Shown here one piece after another: positions 1-11,007 of a stretch of DNA of 64,000 nucleotides. Under the pieces are notes generated by a model, which searched no databases, was not told the origin of the DNA, and was given only the letters and a program-made list of their open reading frames with translations. The first letter of the stretch is position 1. Each line of letters begins with the position of its first letter. The stretch covers positions 591,001 through 655,000 of the forward strand of contig JAUIRK010000097.1 of assembly GCA_030549495.1 (NCBI GenBank), written 5' to 3'. The DNA comes from Nectonema munidae (Eukaryota; Nematomorpha; Nectonematoida; Nectonematidae). A program made the translations under genes and the position numbers.

Positions 1-177
1 TCAAAATCCATATACCGCATAGGTCAAATCTTAGTTTGTCATGGATTCAAACCCTAAAATTTTTATAAAATTATTATACAATATAATTTTATATATCTAT
101 TGAACATATCTCTATATTAAGAAATTAGTTTAACATTAAAGTAATATAATTTTTCCAAATACTTTTCTTATTTTAAG

Positions 178-1359
178 TCTCCGAATCGTCCTCTTGTTCC
201 AAGCGAATATCCAGCAGCGCATCAGATACCTCTGTTGACAAAGATTCAGCATTTTCTTCTGATTCAAATGAAAAGTGTGTTTATTTATTCTTATTTAGCT
301 GAAATAAATGATTACAGAGTAATCAAAACTTTGTTTTTTAGAACCCCAGATGACTCCGATACAACTTCTTTCCAAAAAATGTCAAAGATGCCAATCTCTT
401 ATTGTGATAAAAGTAGTGTCAATTTCAAAGTCCCTAAAGAATCGCAAATTAATAAAAAGATTATGATGGATGTTGCACAACTGCCTAGTCTAGTATCATT
501 ATTTCCAAACGTGAATAACGACAATCTACGAGATATGTCTACCATATCCAAAAGAATTCCGCCTCCACCCCCACCAAGAAAATCTAGTCTAATGAAAAAT
601 TCTAGGTTTTATTCTTCTCATGCCTCTTTTATCCCCGATTCTACCATGCTGAACAACAATAACAACAACACTCTTCAAACCCCCATGTCATTACACTGTA
701 GAAATAGCAGCTCAATGTTACCAGCATACCTTTTAAATAACTCCGCTCATATGCTAAACTCCAGATTTTCAATGCTTTCCTTTTTGCCAAAGGGGGCGAA
801 CTCTTTCTACCTCAGTCCCTCGAGTTCGAGACTCGAAGATAAAGCTTTCAGCTTGCCTCGTACAATTTATTATAACGCCTACAATAATAGACATAGCATT
901 GCCAATATCAAAAACACAACTAAAGCAATACTTCCGTTGACGTCTCGACTCAAAACACTTCATGAGAATACATCATCAAGTGATAATGAAGATATCCAAT
1001 TTTCTTCTCTTCCCAGAAATATTAACACAAATTGTGTAATCTCTTCATCTTCACTTTCTTTGTATACATCACGCCTACAACCCTACTCCAGGGATGATAT
1101 AGAAACGAGTACAAAGTCTTGCTTTACTTTTCCAAGAAACTTCAACCTTCGCAGGTTCACTATTCCTAACAGCGAAGCCATTCCAGAAGAAAAAGAAGAT
1201 GTGTTGTCTTCCTGCAATGAATTGGAGAACATTAAAGAGATGCCCCTTTTAAACACTGAATACATTCAAAAGAATGGTATTTTAGACCAAAGTATTATTG
1301 GTGATTCTCACATAACATATTCAAATTGCACACTTCTTTCAAAGAAAAGTTGCATTTAA
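178..1359 (+). CDS. 3' terminal exons of an unrecognised Ser/Pro-rich protein
   Basis: Two exons are supported: 178-274 and 342-1359 (stop TAA 1357-1359), separated by a 67-nt intron (GT at 275, AG at 340-341). The acceptor of the first exon follows a pyrimidine-rich stretch ending in AG at 177. The best frame of the first exon is Ser/Asp/Glu-rich (begins SESSSCSKRISSS) and splices in phase into TPDDSDTTSF of the second. About 370 residues are visible; the start lies upstream of the window. The sequence is low in predicted structure: a six-Pro run followed by RKSS, Asn and Ser runs, and a recurring F-x-x-(L/F)-P-R pattern (FSLPRT, FSSLPRN, FTFPRN). No enzyme domain or membrane segment is seen. 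The Pro run could bind SH3 or EVH1 domains; that is inference. I do not recognise the family. Confidence 0.6.
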   Translation, partial: SPNRPLVPSEYPAAHQIPLLTKIQHFLLIQMKSVFIYSYLAEINDYRVIKTLFFRTPDDSDTTSFQKMSKMPISYCDKSSVNFKVPKESQINKKIMMDVAQLPSLVSLFPNVNNDNLRDMSTISKRIPPPPPPRKSSLMKNSRFYSSHASFIPDSTMLNNNNNNTLQTPMSLHCRNSSSMLPAYLLNNSAHMLNSRFSMLSFLPKGANSFYLSPSSSRLEDKAFSLPRTIYYNAYNNRHSIANIKNTTKAILPLTSRLKTLHENTSSSDNEDIQFSSLPRNINTNCVISSSSLSLYTSRLQPYSRDDIETSTKSCFTFPRNFNLRRFTIPNSEAIPEEKEDVLSSCNELENIKEMPLLNTEYIQKNGILDQSIIGDSHITYSNCTLLSKKSCI

Positions 1360-1554
1360 CCCAGATATGAAGGTTTTCCCGCTATGTGCCATTTTAAAAA
1401 GTTTAAGTTGACTATTTTCTTTAATACAGATTTTTATACTGCCTACTATTAAGATTAGTATTGAAAAATTATACTACCTTGAAATCAAAGATCAAGTAAG
1501 CTTTTTGCGAGACATACAATTTATGGCTTTATTCAGTCATAATTTATAATTAAA

Positions 1555-1560
1555 AATAAA
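1555..1560 (+). terminator. Candidate polyadenylation signal AATAAA
   Basis: AATAAA lies about 195 nt after the stop codon of the Ser/Pro-rich gene, a normal 3' UTR distance. The motif is common by chance in DNA this AT-rich. Confidence 0.35.
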
Positions 1561-2020
1561 TAATAATTTGTTATTACTGTCAAATATTTTTAATTTTTTT
1601 AACAAGGAGGAAGTGTCTCAAAATTTTAAATTTCTTCCCATCATTCCTTGGGGTTATTTTTCAAATTTTTACAGAGTAATAAGTCCCACAAATGAATGAT
1701 TGCTAAAATATAGACAGACCTGCATTGAAAAACGATTTAAATAAAAGATCAAAAGTGGTCTTTACATAAGTAATGTTGATTTAGCTTAATTAGGAGGGAT
1801 TTTAACTCGTCCTTAAAATATGTTTAATCTTTAAAACAATCATGTCTTTTTGTTTCAACTTGCTAAAAAATGTAGATCAAAATTGTATGTAAAAAGATAT
1901 GGCGAGAAAATTTGATCTTTTATCAAACCTATAAGTTAATTTTACCCTTATTTATATATAGACTTTTGAAATTATTTTTTTTTAAATATCATCTTTATTA
2001 TTTGTACCTAGATAATTATC
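1561..2020. other. AT-rich intergenic stretch
   Basis: No open frame of note, repeat or splice-like structure was seen between the 3' end of the first gene and the SINE. Confidence 0.5.
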
Positions 2021-2032
2021 AATATATCTGAG

Positions 2033-2206
2033 CGAGCCTCAATGGTTGTTAGGGTGTACCTCTGAGCTTAACAGTTGAAGGTCAGGGGTTCGATCCCCAA
2101 GGCTCCCAACTCTAAAAACAAATTCACAAAAACCATCTTAAGCATAATGCGAGCATATAGCCTTACGGCTGAAAGTGCTTTGATATCTCAAACCAACCAA
2201 CCAACC
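2033..2206 (+). mobile_element. tRNA-derived SINE with (AACC)n tail
   Basis: This 174-bp element has a tRNA-like head. GAGCCT near the 5' end can pair with AGGCTC about 65 nt downstream as an acceptor stem, an A-box-like stretch (TGGTTGTTAGGG) follows the 5' end, and a good B box (GGTTCGATCCC) lies near 2088. A non-tRNA body follows and ends in four AACC units. It is flanked by perfect 12-bp direct repeats AATATATCTGAG (2021-2032 and 2207-2218), the target-site duplication of LINE-type integration. The perfect duplication points to a fairly recent insertion. Internal pol III transcription from the A and B boxes is expected for this class. Confidence 0.85.
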
Positions 2207-2589
2207 AATATATCTGAGAATTAAGTATACATTTTTAAAAAATTTGGCTTAACGTCATACTCTCCTATTAACCCATCAATGATACTAAAAAAATTATTTT
2301 ATAAAATTGGCTAAATTATATCCTTTCAAATTTCGTGACTAAAATCGCTAGATGCATCTTTTAATAGCATTTTTATGATAGTTGAATGATCTTCTCATTT
2401 CAAAATCAAAAATTAAAATTTTCATCAAAATTTCACCATTATAACCTTATAACTCATGGTCTATATTACATACTTCCGTGAAAATTTATAATTATATACA
2501 GTTTGAACACTTTATATATTTAATTTTTTCAATAATCATGAATACTTTTTAGTAAATTTTAATCAAAATTTTAATTAATGAGAAATATA

Positions 2590-3285
2590 TACAATAAAAT
2601 ATTCGTTTTTATACTAAATCAACCATGATAATTTTATTTCTGAATTCAGTTTTTGCATTTACTGGTTTTAAAATGTCTGAAAGTGTAAATTAAATGTGCG
2701 GTTTACGCCTGATGTCTACAGAAATATTTTTTAAAACTCCGTTTTCACATTTAAGTTTTGAAAATATCGGAAAGCTATCAAATTTGCTGTTTACGTATGA
2801 AAACTGTCCAAAAATATTTTCAAATAAAATATCTGTTTTTATAACAAATCGACTACACTTAATTATTTCTGTACTCCATTTTGTCTAATACGGTTAAAAA
2901 AATATTTGGAAGTGTCAATTGAATTAGTTTCCTTAAAATATATTTCAAAAATTGTTATATATTAGTTATATAGTAAAAATATATATTTTTTTAATATATT
3001 TTGGCTTACACATTCTTCAATGATGTTGAGTATGAAATATTTATTTAAAAAAACTAAACGTATTATAAAATCTTTTGAAGATTAGTATTAAAAAAGCAAG
3101 CAACCTGAAAACTAATTGAAAAGAGAACGCCTGATCAAAAGAAATAATGTTAAAAAAGAAGTATGAATCTTGATTGAATGGAAGATCTACCATATTCCAA
3201 TGAACTAGGAAGTGATGTAATGATCTAATATGGGTGCTTCAAAAAGATTTAGACTGAAAAAAAAGTTACTCTTACTTCCTTAAAA
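2590..3285. repeat. Diverged direct repeat, copy 1
   Basis: Several blocks recur in order and orientation at 4558-5118: the block around 'aaatcaaccatgat', the block around 'aaaatatctgtttttataa', 'tattataaaatcttttgaag', and the block ending 'gggtgcttcaaaaagattt'. The copies differ by many substitutions and indels, so the duplication is old. No coding potential is seen. Confidence 0.6.
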
Positions 3286-3299
3286 TATACCCGTACCAC

Positions 3300-4563
3300 C
3301 GCAGTTTACAACGTTCTGCTACAGCCAGCACACTTATCTAAACTCCTGTCTTTCTTCTAATTTCCTTATTTCTTTTTTTGTCTCTTAGAGTTACCTCGAT
3401 CATCCATCTATACATTTTCATTTCAGTCGCCATTAATTTTCTTTCATCTTTTTTCTTCAAGCTCCAGCATTCACAACCATATGTCAAGACTGGTAAAACA
3501 ATTGTGGTGTAAATCTTCACTTGATTTTCATTGACATTCTTTTATCACTGTTGATCGCTTTAACCTCTTTCTATTTTAACCACTTGGCATTATCTCTTGC
3601 TTAGACGTCCCTTTCACAGCTTCCATTATCCATAATTTGGGATCGCCGTCTTTTCAGCATTCATCTTCAGCCCATATTTCTCCAAATTTTCTTGCCATTT
3701 TATAATTCTCTTTCTAAGTTGTTCTTTGTTTTCTGCCAGTATCGCTATGTTGTCAGCAAATAAAAGTTCCCATAAGTCTTCCTTTTTTAAAGGTTTCGAT
3801 AGCTTATCAACAACCAACATAAACAATTAATGGAATCAACATTAATGCAGACCTATTTTTACTTCAAATTATCTTGAAATTCCTTATGCCGTTTTAATAG
3901 ATGTATTTGGATTTTTGTAGATTTCTTGCACCAATCTGACAAGTTTTTCGGATATTCCCTTTTTATGCAAGCACCAATAGACTACTTCCCTATGAATAGT
4001 AACATGCTTTCTCTATATCTACAAATCCACACAAAACTGATGCATTTACTTCAATTTTCTTTTCTATTAGTTGTTTTGTGATAAAAATCGCTCTATTGCA
4101 TTCTTTCTAGGCATAAATCCAAACTGTTTTAGGTTTATCTGTATCACTGAACAAATTCGCTTGACCAAAATTGTTTCTAGTATTTTCAGTCAGTGTTCCA
4201 CTAACTTCACACCACGATAGCTACCACATTCTAAGACATCACCGTTTTTCCAGATGGGTACTAGTACGCTTTTCCTCCAGTCTTCAGGTATTTTTTCTTC
4301 AATCCAAACTCTTTTTAGTAGGTCTACCATCCATGTTATCGTTTCATGTCCTCCTGCTTTAATCATATCAATGCTAATCTCACTAAGTCCAGTTGCTTTA
4401 TAATTCTTCATCTTTGATGCAATACTTCATCTTCATCTATTATCTTTTCTGGTCCTTCAACCTTCAAAGCTTCTTCCTTTTTATTTCCCATATTTAAAAG
4501 TTCTTCAAAATATTCTGCCCACCTGTTCTTAACTTCCTCAGTGTTAAAGATCATTTTTTCTTT
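3300..4563 (-). mobile_element. Broken LINE, RTE-like reverse transcriptase (minus strand)
   Basis: Minus-strand peptides follow the order of a LINE reverse transcriptase. First comes a linker before the RT (NRWAEYFEELLN, near 4510), then RT start motifs (ATGLSEISIDMIKAGG and GSYRGVKLVEH, 4190-4411). The catalytic region is at 3626-3826, where FADD reads FADN, and the C-terminal segment with YGCECW at 3338-3520. Frames are broken in several places. The same motifs occur in the better-preserved copy at 39548-41558 (ATGSSEVSVEMIKAGG), so both belong to one family. The endonuclease part is absent, as in a 5'-truncated insertion. Confidence 0.8.
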
Positions 4564-5118
4564 TATACCAAATCAACCATGATGTTATACTTCCGAAATC
4601 AGTTTTTGAATATTCTAATTTTAGATGAAATATATGTCATATCAAATCAAACATGCTAGTTAAATATCGACTCAGTTTTTGCTTTTAAGGTTTGAAAATA
4701 TCCAAAAGCTTCAATCAAATTTGCGGTTTTAGATACTGTCTTCAAAAAAAATGAAATATCTGTTTTTAAACCAAATCGACTATGCTTATTTTATTTCTGA
4801 AATCTATTTTCTCTAATAAGGTAAAAATATCTGGAAGTGGCTATTGAATTAGCAATGTATGCCCGAAAATCAGTTCTGTAAATTTTTTTCAAAAGTTATA
4901 TAGAAAAAAAAACAAAACGTATTATAAAATCTTTTGAAGATTAGTATGAGAGAAGGAAAAAACCTGAAAACTAATTTGATAGTGTGATAAAAAAAATATG
5001 TGTCTTGACTAAATTGAAGATCTACTAAGTTCTAATGAACTAGCAAGCGGTGCAGTGATCAAATATTGGGTGCTTCAAAAAGATTTTGACCGTGAAAAAG
5101 AAATTACTCTTTTACAAA
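4558..5118. repeat. Diverged direct repeat, copy 2
   Basis: Second copy of the unit at 2590-3285, same orientation. The LINE remnant at 3300-4563 lies exactly between the two copies. Confidence 0.6.
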
Positions 5119-5119
5119 T

Positions 5120-5834
5120 GGAATATCTTTAAATCTATAGCTTATCATCTAGGATTACAATTAATATTTAACTAAGAATGGTAGGAAATCTGAAAATTTA
5201 CAATCTTAGAATTATCAAAAATGGCAGAAATGCCAATATGTCAGAATTTAGTCACTATCAAGATATTCTTTAATCTAAATTGAATTTGTCCATCTTTTTC
5301 CTTTTGAGTGATTGAGAGAATATTTTAGATTAAGAAGGTAGACAACTTTTTGTAATTGGAACAATGAACATCACGCATGATTCATCAGAAAAAACCTTTG
5401 AACTGAGATTGGTTGACAAATATTCAGGCCTGATAATAAAATACATGAAACTTTTTAAAAAAAAGCCTAAGAACATCAAGAAGATTCTTTAATCAGAATG
5501 CTTTGAGAAAAATATGTTCAAAATGAATCTTTAAAAAAGTTTTTTCAAACACATATTGAAGAAAATAAATTTCTAATGAAAAAAGAGCTACCAAGAAAGG
5601 ATCATCATAGAATGAATAACATAATTACATAATATAAAGTATAGAAGATATGACGTAGAAATTACGAGCCAATAACGAATTTGTATCCAAAAATAGGGAG
5701 GGGTCTTATTGAGATACATAATTTACTGACAAATGAAATATTTTGAGTGAATAAAACACCTAAATTTAGTTTATTAAATAATTTAAGAAAATAATTACCA
5801 GAACTGCAAGTAGAAATTATTTTGAAGTTTATAT
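5120..5834. other. AT-rich stretch, nothing recognised
   Basis: Read on both strands; no long frame, repeat or RNA gene was identified. Confidence 0.4.
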
Positions 5835-6200
5835 ATTTGACTTACAGGTTTTATCGATTTTTGTGTCAGGTTTTATTAATTTCATAAAAAATAAACATCA
5901 TCATTAAATTTTACATACTTGAAAATGGGTATATATGTATAAAATCTTTATATAATTTTTTAGATAAAAAGTTTCTTTTTAAGATGAGCTGTCATATATA
6001 AATAAATTTTTTGACATGTCTGATTGATTTTCATAAAAAATGTCACTACTGAATTCAGCATACTTGAAAATAGATATATATGCAATAAAAGTTCTTTTTT
6101 GAGATCAGTTGTCAAATATAAATAATTTTTTGACAGGTTTGATTGATTTTGATTTAAAAAAATGGACATCATTACTGAATTTAGCATAGTTGAAATTATA
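5835..6200. repeat. Short tandem array, about three diverged units of 115-125 bp
   Basis: The unit contains 'gacaggttt(g)attgatttt', 'cat(c)a(t/c)tactgaattyagcatacttgaaa' and 'agttctttttt(g)aga'. It recurs with starts near 5840, 5955 and 6080. An open minus-strand frame through it merely repeats a Phe/Asn/Leu-rich peptide and is not judged a gene. Confidence 0.55.
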
Positions 6201-6630
6201 AAAACTTATTAATACCTGAAAGAAAGAGGGCACTTTACGCCCTTCCCCAGTAATTGAGCGGAGAAATTTAGCTTAACACTAATTGGGTTTAGAGTTGAAG
6301 GCAATGTGTATTTCATAGACTTTCTTAATCCATATTTTGATTTTAATCAAAATTTCTTTTTTGCTGAAACTCTTTTTGGTTATTTATCAGTTTGAAACGA
6401 AACGTTTAATTGATAAAGCTAGGTAACATAATTTAGAATCAAAAATAGATATAAATTCAAGACATCTAATCACTTTTGTAAGCATCCCTTGAAATATAAA
6501 ATTTATTTTTTTATAGCCTATATTTTCCTTGTTAAAGTTATATTGTATAAAGAATAAATGTACTTCATCATTAACCATTTTATTTCTCGAGAAAAAGAAT
6601 ATACTCTCCTTCTATTATCCTAAGAGGGTA
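6200..6630. other. AT-rich stretch, nothing recognised
   Basis: No supported feature was seen between the short tandem array and the fold-back element. Confidence 0.4.
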
Positions 6631-7261
6631 TCTCTAAATTGTAGGCACAAACAAAGTAAACTTTGAAATTTTAAATTTTCATTAAATTTTTTTTAGGTTA
6701 TTTGAAACACCATCGATACATAAGCTACCTTAGTTCGTTTACAGGAAAGAAAACCCTTGCTTTATAAAATACATATCACAGTTGTTTTTTTGTATATTAA
6801 TTATATTAAAAAATTCTAGTAGCTTTTTTTGAGAAAAGATATTTTTTCTAGGTATTTTGAGTTACCCTTTTTATCAGGCATTTATAAGTTTATTTTATTT
6901 TTTGCTAAATCTCTGGGCAGAATCATGAGTCAAATAATTGTACTAACAAGAATAATCATTTTGTCAAAAATTTGTATTTAGAGAACTTCAACATAATCAT
7001 GTTTGCAATTCTAAAAAGTGTTTAACTTGAAGCAAATTCAAAATGATTTAAATTTAACTTCATTGCCTTCTTTCTTAAAACTAATTTTATATATATGCGG
7101 AAAGCCACCGAATATAACTAAACAGAAAAAAAAAGTTGATCAAATCTTGAATCAAATAAATATTAAAAAAACAGTGATATGTATTTTATTAAGCAAAGAA
7201 GTAATTAAAATGAAAATTTAATAATTTAAAGTTTACTTTGCCTGTGCCCACAATTTAGAGA
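6631..7261. mobile_element. Fold-back MITE with long terminal inverted repeats
   Basis: The left end (6631-6687, starting TCTCTAAATTGTAGGCAC) is matched in reverse complement by the right end (7205-7261, ending CCCACAATTTAGAGA) over about 57 bp with few differences. A second complementary pair lies further in (about 6753-6790 with 7165-7199). The left flank is TA and the right flank TG, so a TA target duplication of the mariner type is possible but imperfect. No coding capacity. Confidence 0.65.
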
Positions 7262-7756
7262 TGGCCATCAAAGGATATGAATGTATTAATGGCCGGCATT
7301 TAGAGATCCTTTCTAACTCTTCTTAAAAATAAAAGCACTTTGATTATTATTAAATCCATTATTGCCTGTGGGTTGGAAAACCAACCTTTTATAAAAATGT
7401 CCTAAAATAACTATTTTTTCATTTATATTGGATTTAATTTCCGTTTTATTTAGACTAAATTAAGGGTGAGTGACAATTTTGAGTTTCAGCCTCATTGAAG
7501 TCTGCCCAGGTTTTTGCGCATCGCAATAATACTATATTCTTACTTACAAAAAAATTTAATTTTTCAATTATTCGCAGTTATTTGCATGGCTGGGGAGTCG
7601 CAGAGATAATATCTGATTTCGAGTCCTATTACTTTCGGCTACAATTCCAACTACGGTTGAAGGCGAGATACGACCCTCTCGCATCTCCACTTTTCAAAAA
7701 TTCTCGCTTTTCAAAGAAATTTTCAAAGAGAATATGTTCATTTTTTTAGTGCCGAG

Positions 7757-7840
7757 TATGAGGTAGGTAGATAGGTAGGTAGATTTCAAAGCACTATCCA
7801 GCGTGTGCTGATATGCTCGCCTAGGCTTGAGAGTGGGTTA
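7757..7840 (-). mobile_element. 3' part of a SINE related to the one at 2033 (minus strand)
   Basis: Read on the minus strand, this stretch matches the 3' body of the SINE (…GCGAGCATAT… …AGTGCTTTGA…) and ends in a tail of TACC/TATC units rather than AACC. The tRNA-like head is missing or too diverged to see. It is an older or subfamily-diverged copy. Confidence 0.6.
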
Positions 7841-7859
7841 AGAGAGGTTCAAAAGAGAT

Positions 7860-8330
7860 GATTTGACATGTGAAGATGAGATAGTATGACGTTTCTATTG
7901 CGCCACATCCTAAATTGGATTTTCGCAAACTTTAATTAAGGAGAGATGCATGTGGAGTGGCCTGATACATAGTGAATTGTTGAACACAGAGGTGTAAAAT
8001 TTTTATTTTTGAAAGTACCATGTATAGTGCTGATGTATGGTAAAAAGAAGGTTACGGCATTTTAAGATGAAGATATGGACATTTGTCATTCTTTGGGGCA
8101 GGATAATTTGGTGTGCCTTAGAAAGGTTTTGAGAGATAGAAAGGAGATGAGAGAGATCTGAGATGTTGAGTGTAAGTTTGAAGTTAATTGGTCAACGAGT
8201 GAGTTTTCTGGTATGTTTAGCTGAGCAGGTACGAACATAGGTGTATGTGGAAATATTTAGTAAGACTGATTAGGAAGGGAGTAAGTTGAAAGGAAGAAAA
8301 GGGGATGTTATGAGATAGACTTTAAAGCAT
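7860..8330 (+). mobile_element. Decayed 3' end of a LINE
   Basis: In broken frames the plus strand shows VPCIVLMYG followed by charged stretches such as CLRKVLRDRKEMRE. These resemble the C-terminal region of RTE-like and other LINEs, where YGxExW is followed by a region rich in R and K. Decay is heavy and the limits are approximate. Confidence 0.4.
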
Positions 8331-10926
8331 AATTAAATATCTAAATATTTATTTTATCCAAGTTTTAACAAATTTAGCACAATATTTTTTAAAATTAAAT
8401 AAATAAATTTTATGTTCTGTTATTTTTTTTACCAATATACGATTTAAATCCATCATGAAAAGCTGAAAACCTAAGTTATAAATAAACTAATTTATAATAA
8501 TAACCTTTTCCCATAACCATTCGTGAAATAAAACAGACAGCAAGGTGCAGGTGCCAAGATGCATTCTTATACTTGGAGGAGAAGAGGAGGGAGCGAAAAA
8601 CTGCTTGTATTAGGGGTAAAATTATCCTGCTTTTATTCGGATCAGGCTAAAACATACAGTTAATTGGGATTATTTTACGTGTAAATTAGGAATAAAAATG
8701 GCGATAATGCGTCTGTATTTTACCATTATAGTTTTTTGTCACCCATACATTAGCCACCTATGCTGGTTTACAGGGTATTTTAAAAAAATAAACTTTTTGC
8801 CTGTATATTTTTTTTTCTTAAACCATCTAATATAAATAATGGACACTTTTTTTTCTTAAATTTCCAGTGCGTCTTAGCTTTTTCTAATATTAAATTTCTA
8901 AAATATATAAATTTTTTGACTTTAATTATTTTTAATATTTAAGATTTTAATACCAATAATCGATAAATAAAAGGGTAAAACCAACGCTTATTTGTGGGCG
9001 GACCATACCTTTTTGTGACAAAAACGCGATATTTTAACAAATGCCAGCAACGATATGTCTTATTTGTCATCTACTACTCTTTAGTAGATTAATCAGCATT
9101 AAAATTTCAACCTTTATTTGTTTTTGTTAGTAAATAATACCCATAAAATAAAGAAATAAACAACTATTTATTAAACATAGTTAAACTAGATTTTCAAATT
9201 TAACTAAATATTGTTTCTGTATCAAATATTTTCATCGATAAGATGCATTTTATATTATTAGTAAAGAAATATTATAATCCTATTCGGTTACTTTAACCCT
9301 GTCTCTAATATTTAATATCATTCGTTTTAATCGCACAATAGATAGATTTATAGTCCTTTATATTTTTCACAATCTAGAAACTATTAATTGATACTGGGGA
9401 ACTCAATTTTTACCTAGTTTCCTCATTGTTAAATTTTATTTTTATATTGATAAATAACTTATTGGTCCAAGAATTTGGTATTGATCCAGACATCTTTGGT
9501 TCAATTCTTCAACTTCTCTTCTAGTGTATTTTGCATAACAACAGTTTATTTATGTCCCTACCGATATATTTGATCACTTTTAAAGTTTGATCAGCACGTT
9601 CACAGCTGTATCTTTTTAATATAAAAGTCTAATGTTATTATCTTTCTTATATTATAGGGTATGAGTTGGTTAAATTCTTGAAAAAAAGAATTCTGTCCTT
9701 TGAACATGATAAAACTAGAGAGATTATAATAAAAATTTTTGATTAATCCTTTAAAGCCCAAATTAAGAGATACAAATGAAAATAAAAGTTTAACCATAGA
9801 ACTACAACTAAACTTGCGATAAACGACTCATATGTTACTCTATTCATGCTATGTATTAACCAGTTCGCCTTACTAATGCGAACACCACTTCATTACTTCC
9901 TTAACTATTTCATTGAACGGTTATATCTTCATACTTCAAGCCTGACTTTAAAGTAAAGCTCGGCTATCTGGCTTTACTATTTTGTTTTAATAATTATATA
10001 TGTAATAAACAGTTCACTAAAGTTATATAAACAAGAAAAGGGATTACAAATTTATATATATATATAAGTATAATGAACCGTTTATTGTACCTATGAAAAT
10101 AGTTGCGGGGTTGGAGAAATATTTTGTGACTCTCAGCATGACAATTGTTTGCGTGTCTTTGTTCCATTAGCGTCTACCTACAAGGGTGAGGAAGGGTTTT
10201 CAATTCTTATAACTTTAAAAGCAGGAAATAGAGGCAGATTGCGTGTTGTGCATGATCCAACAAACATTAGGCCATTAAATTTAAAGCTTGCTGCTCAAGT
10301 ACAACTGCAGATGTCGCACTAATTCAGCTAAATACCTGTTGAAACCTAAAAAATTTGGTTATATCTTTCTTTTCTTTTCCTCCGGTGCCTTTTAGCATCT
10401 CAGCAAGGGGTCGTACGTGCGTCAACGTTGGGATACCCTGATTTATAACTATTGTTAAAAGTTTGATGACGTACCATATTTCAAGTTCATTTGTGAATGC
10501 CGATTTTAGATGGTCATTGAAAGATGTCTTGAATCTTACACGCGTATCCTTTAAGTTGCAACGCAAAATGTTTGATCTATTTCTTCAACATAGCTTATTA
10601 AAATGTTTTATTTGTTTCTATTATTTTAGTGCGTTTCTTACATTGTATTAAAAAAGATTTTCAAATTATTGTCTATAACCGTCTTATCTAAACCAAAACA
10701 ATAGCATTCAAAAACTAAATTAATTATGAATAAAACTTTTTTAAAGTCGGAGTTATATAATATATATATATTCTAAACAATTTTTTCTCTTTGCATGTAG
10801 TTTCATAATAACATTGTGTTTTTCCTCTCATTTCTTTAGATTTCCTTTTTCAAAAAGATGTTTTCTCTTGAAATATAACTGATACAATTATCACAATGTC
10901 TTAGATAACTCTTGGAACTCGTCAGA
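8330..10926. other. AT-rich region upstream of merlin
   Basis: No supported gene. A slightly less AT-rich patch at 10130-10330 could hold merlin 5' UTR or promoter sequence, since the first coding exon starts at 10927, but no defined promoter element was seen. Confidence 0.35.
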
Positions 10927-11007
10927 ATGCCTACATTTAAGAAAAAGGATAAAGCTTTGTCCGTTCACGTATCTACCGTTGATGCGGATCTAGAATTTGA
11001 AATTCAG
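10927..11007 (+). CDS. NF2: merlin exon 1
   Basis: Residues 1-27, the first strands of the FERM F1 lobe ([18 protein letters not shown], compare TFTVRIVTMDAEMEF of human merlin). It ends CAG|GTATAT, phase 0. A leucine codon lies in frame five codons upstream, but the ATG at 10927 is the family-like start. Confidence 0.9.

Noticed and set aside
235-341. Start of the first gene at a TTG codon near 235
   Set aside because: The frame there is not the coding frame of exon A, which is Ser-rich in another frame and splices at 275-341.
2041-2106. Functional tRNA gene
   Set aside because: A-box and B-box are present, but the cloverleaf is degenerate and the tRNA-like part is the head of a SINE with its own tail and duplication.
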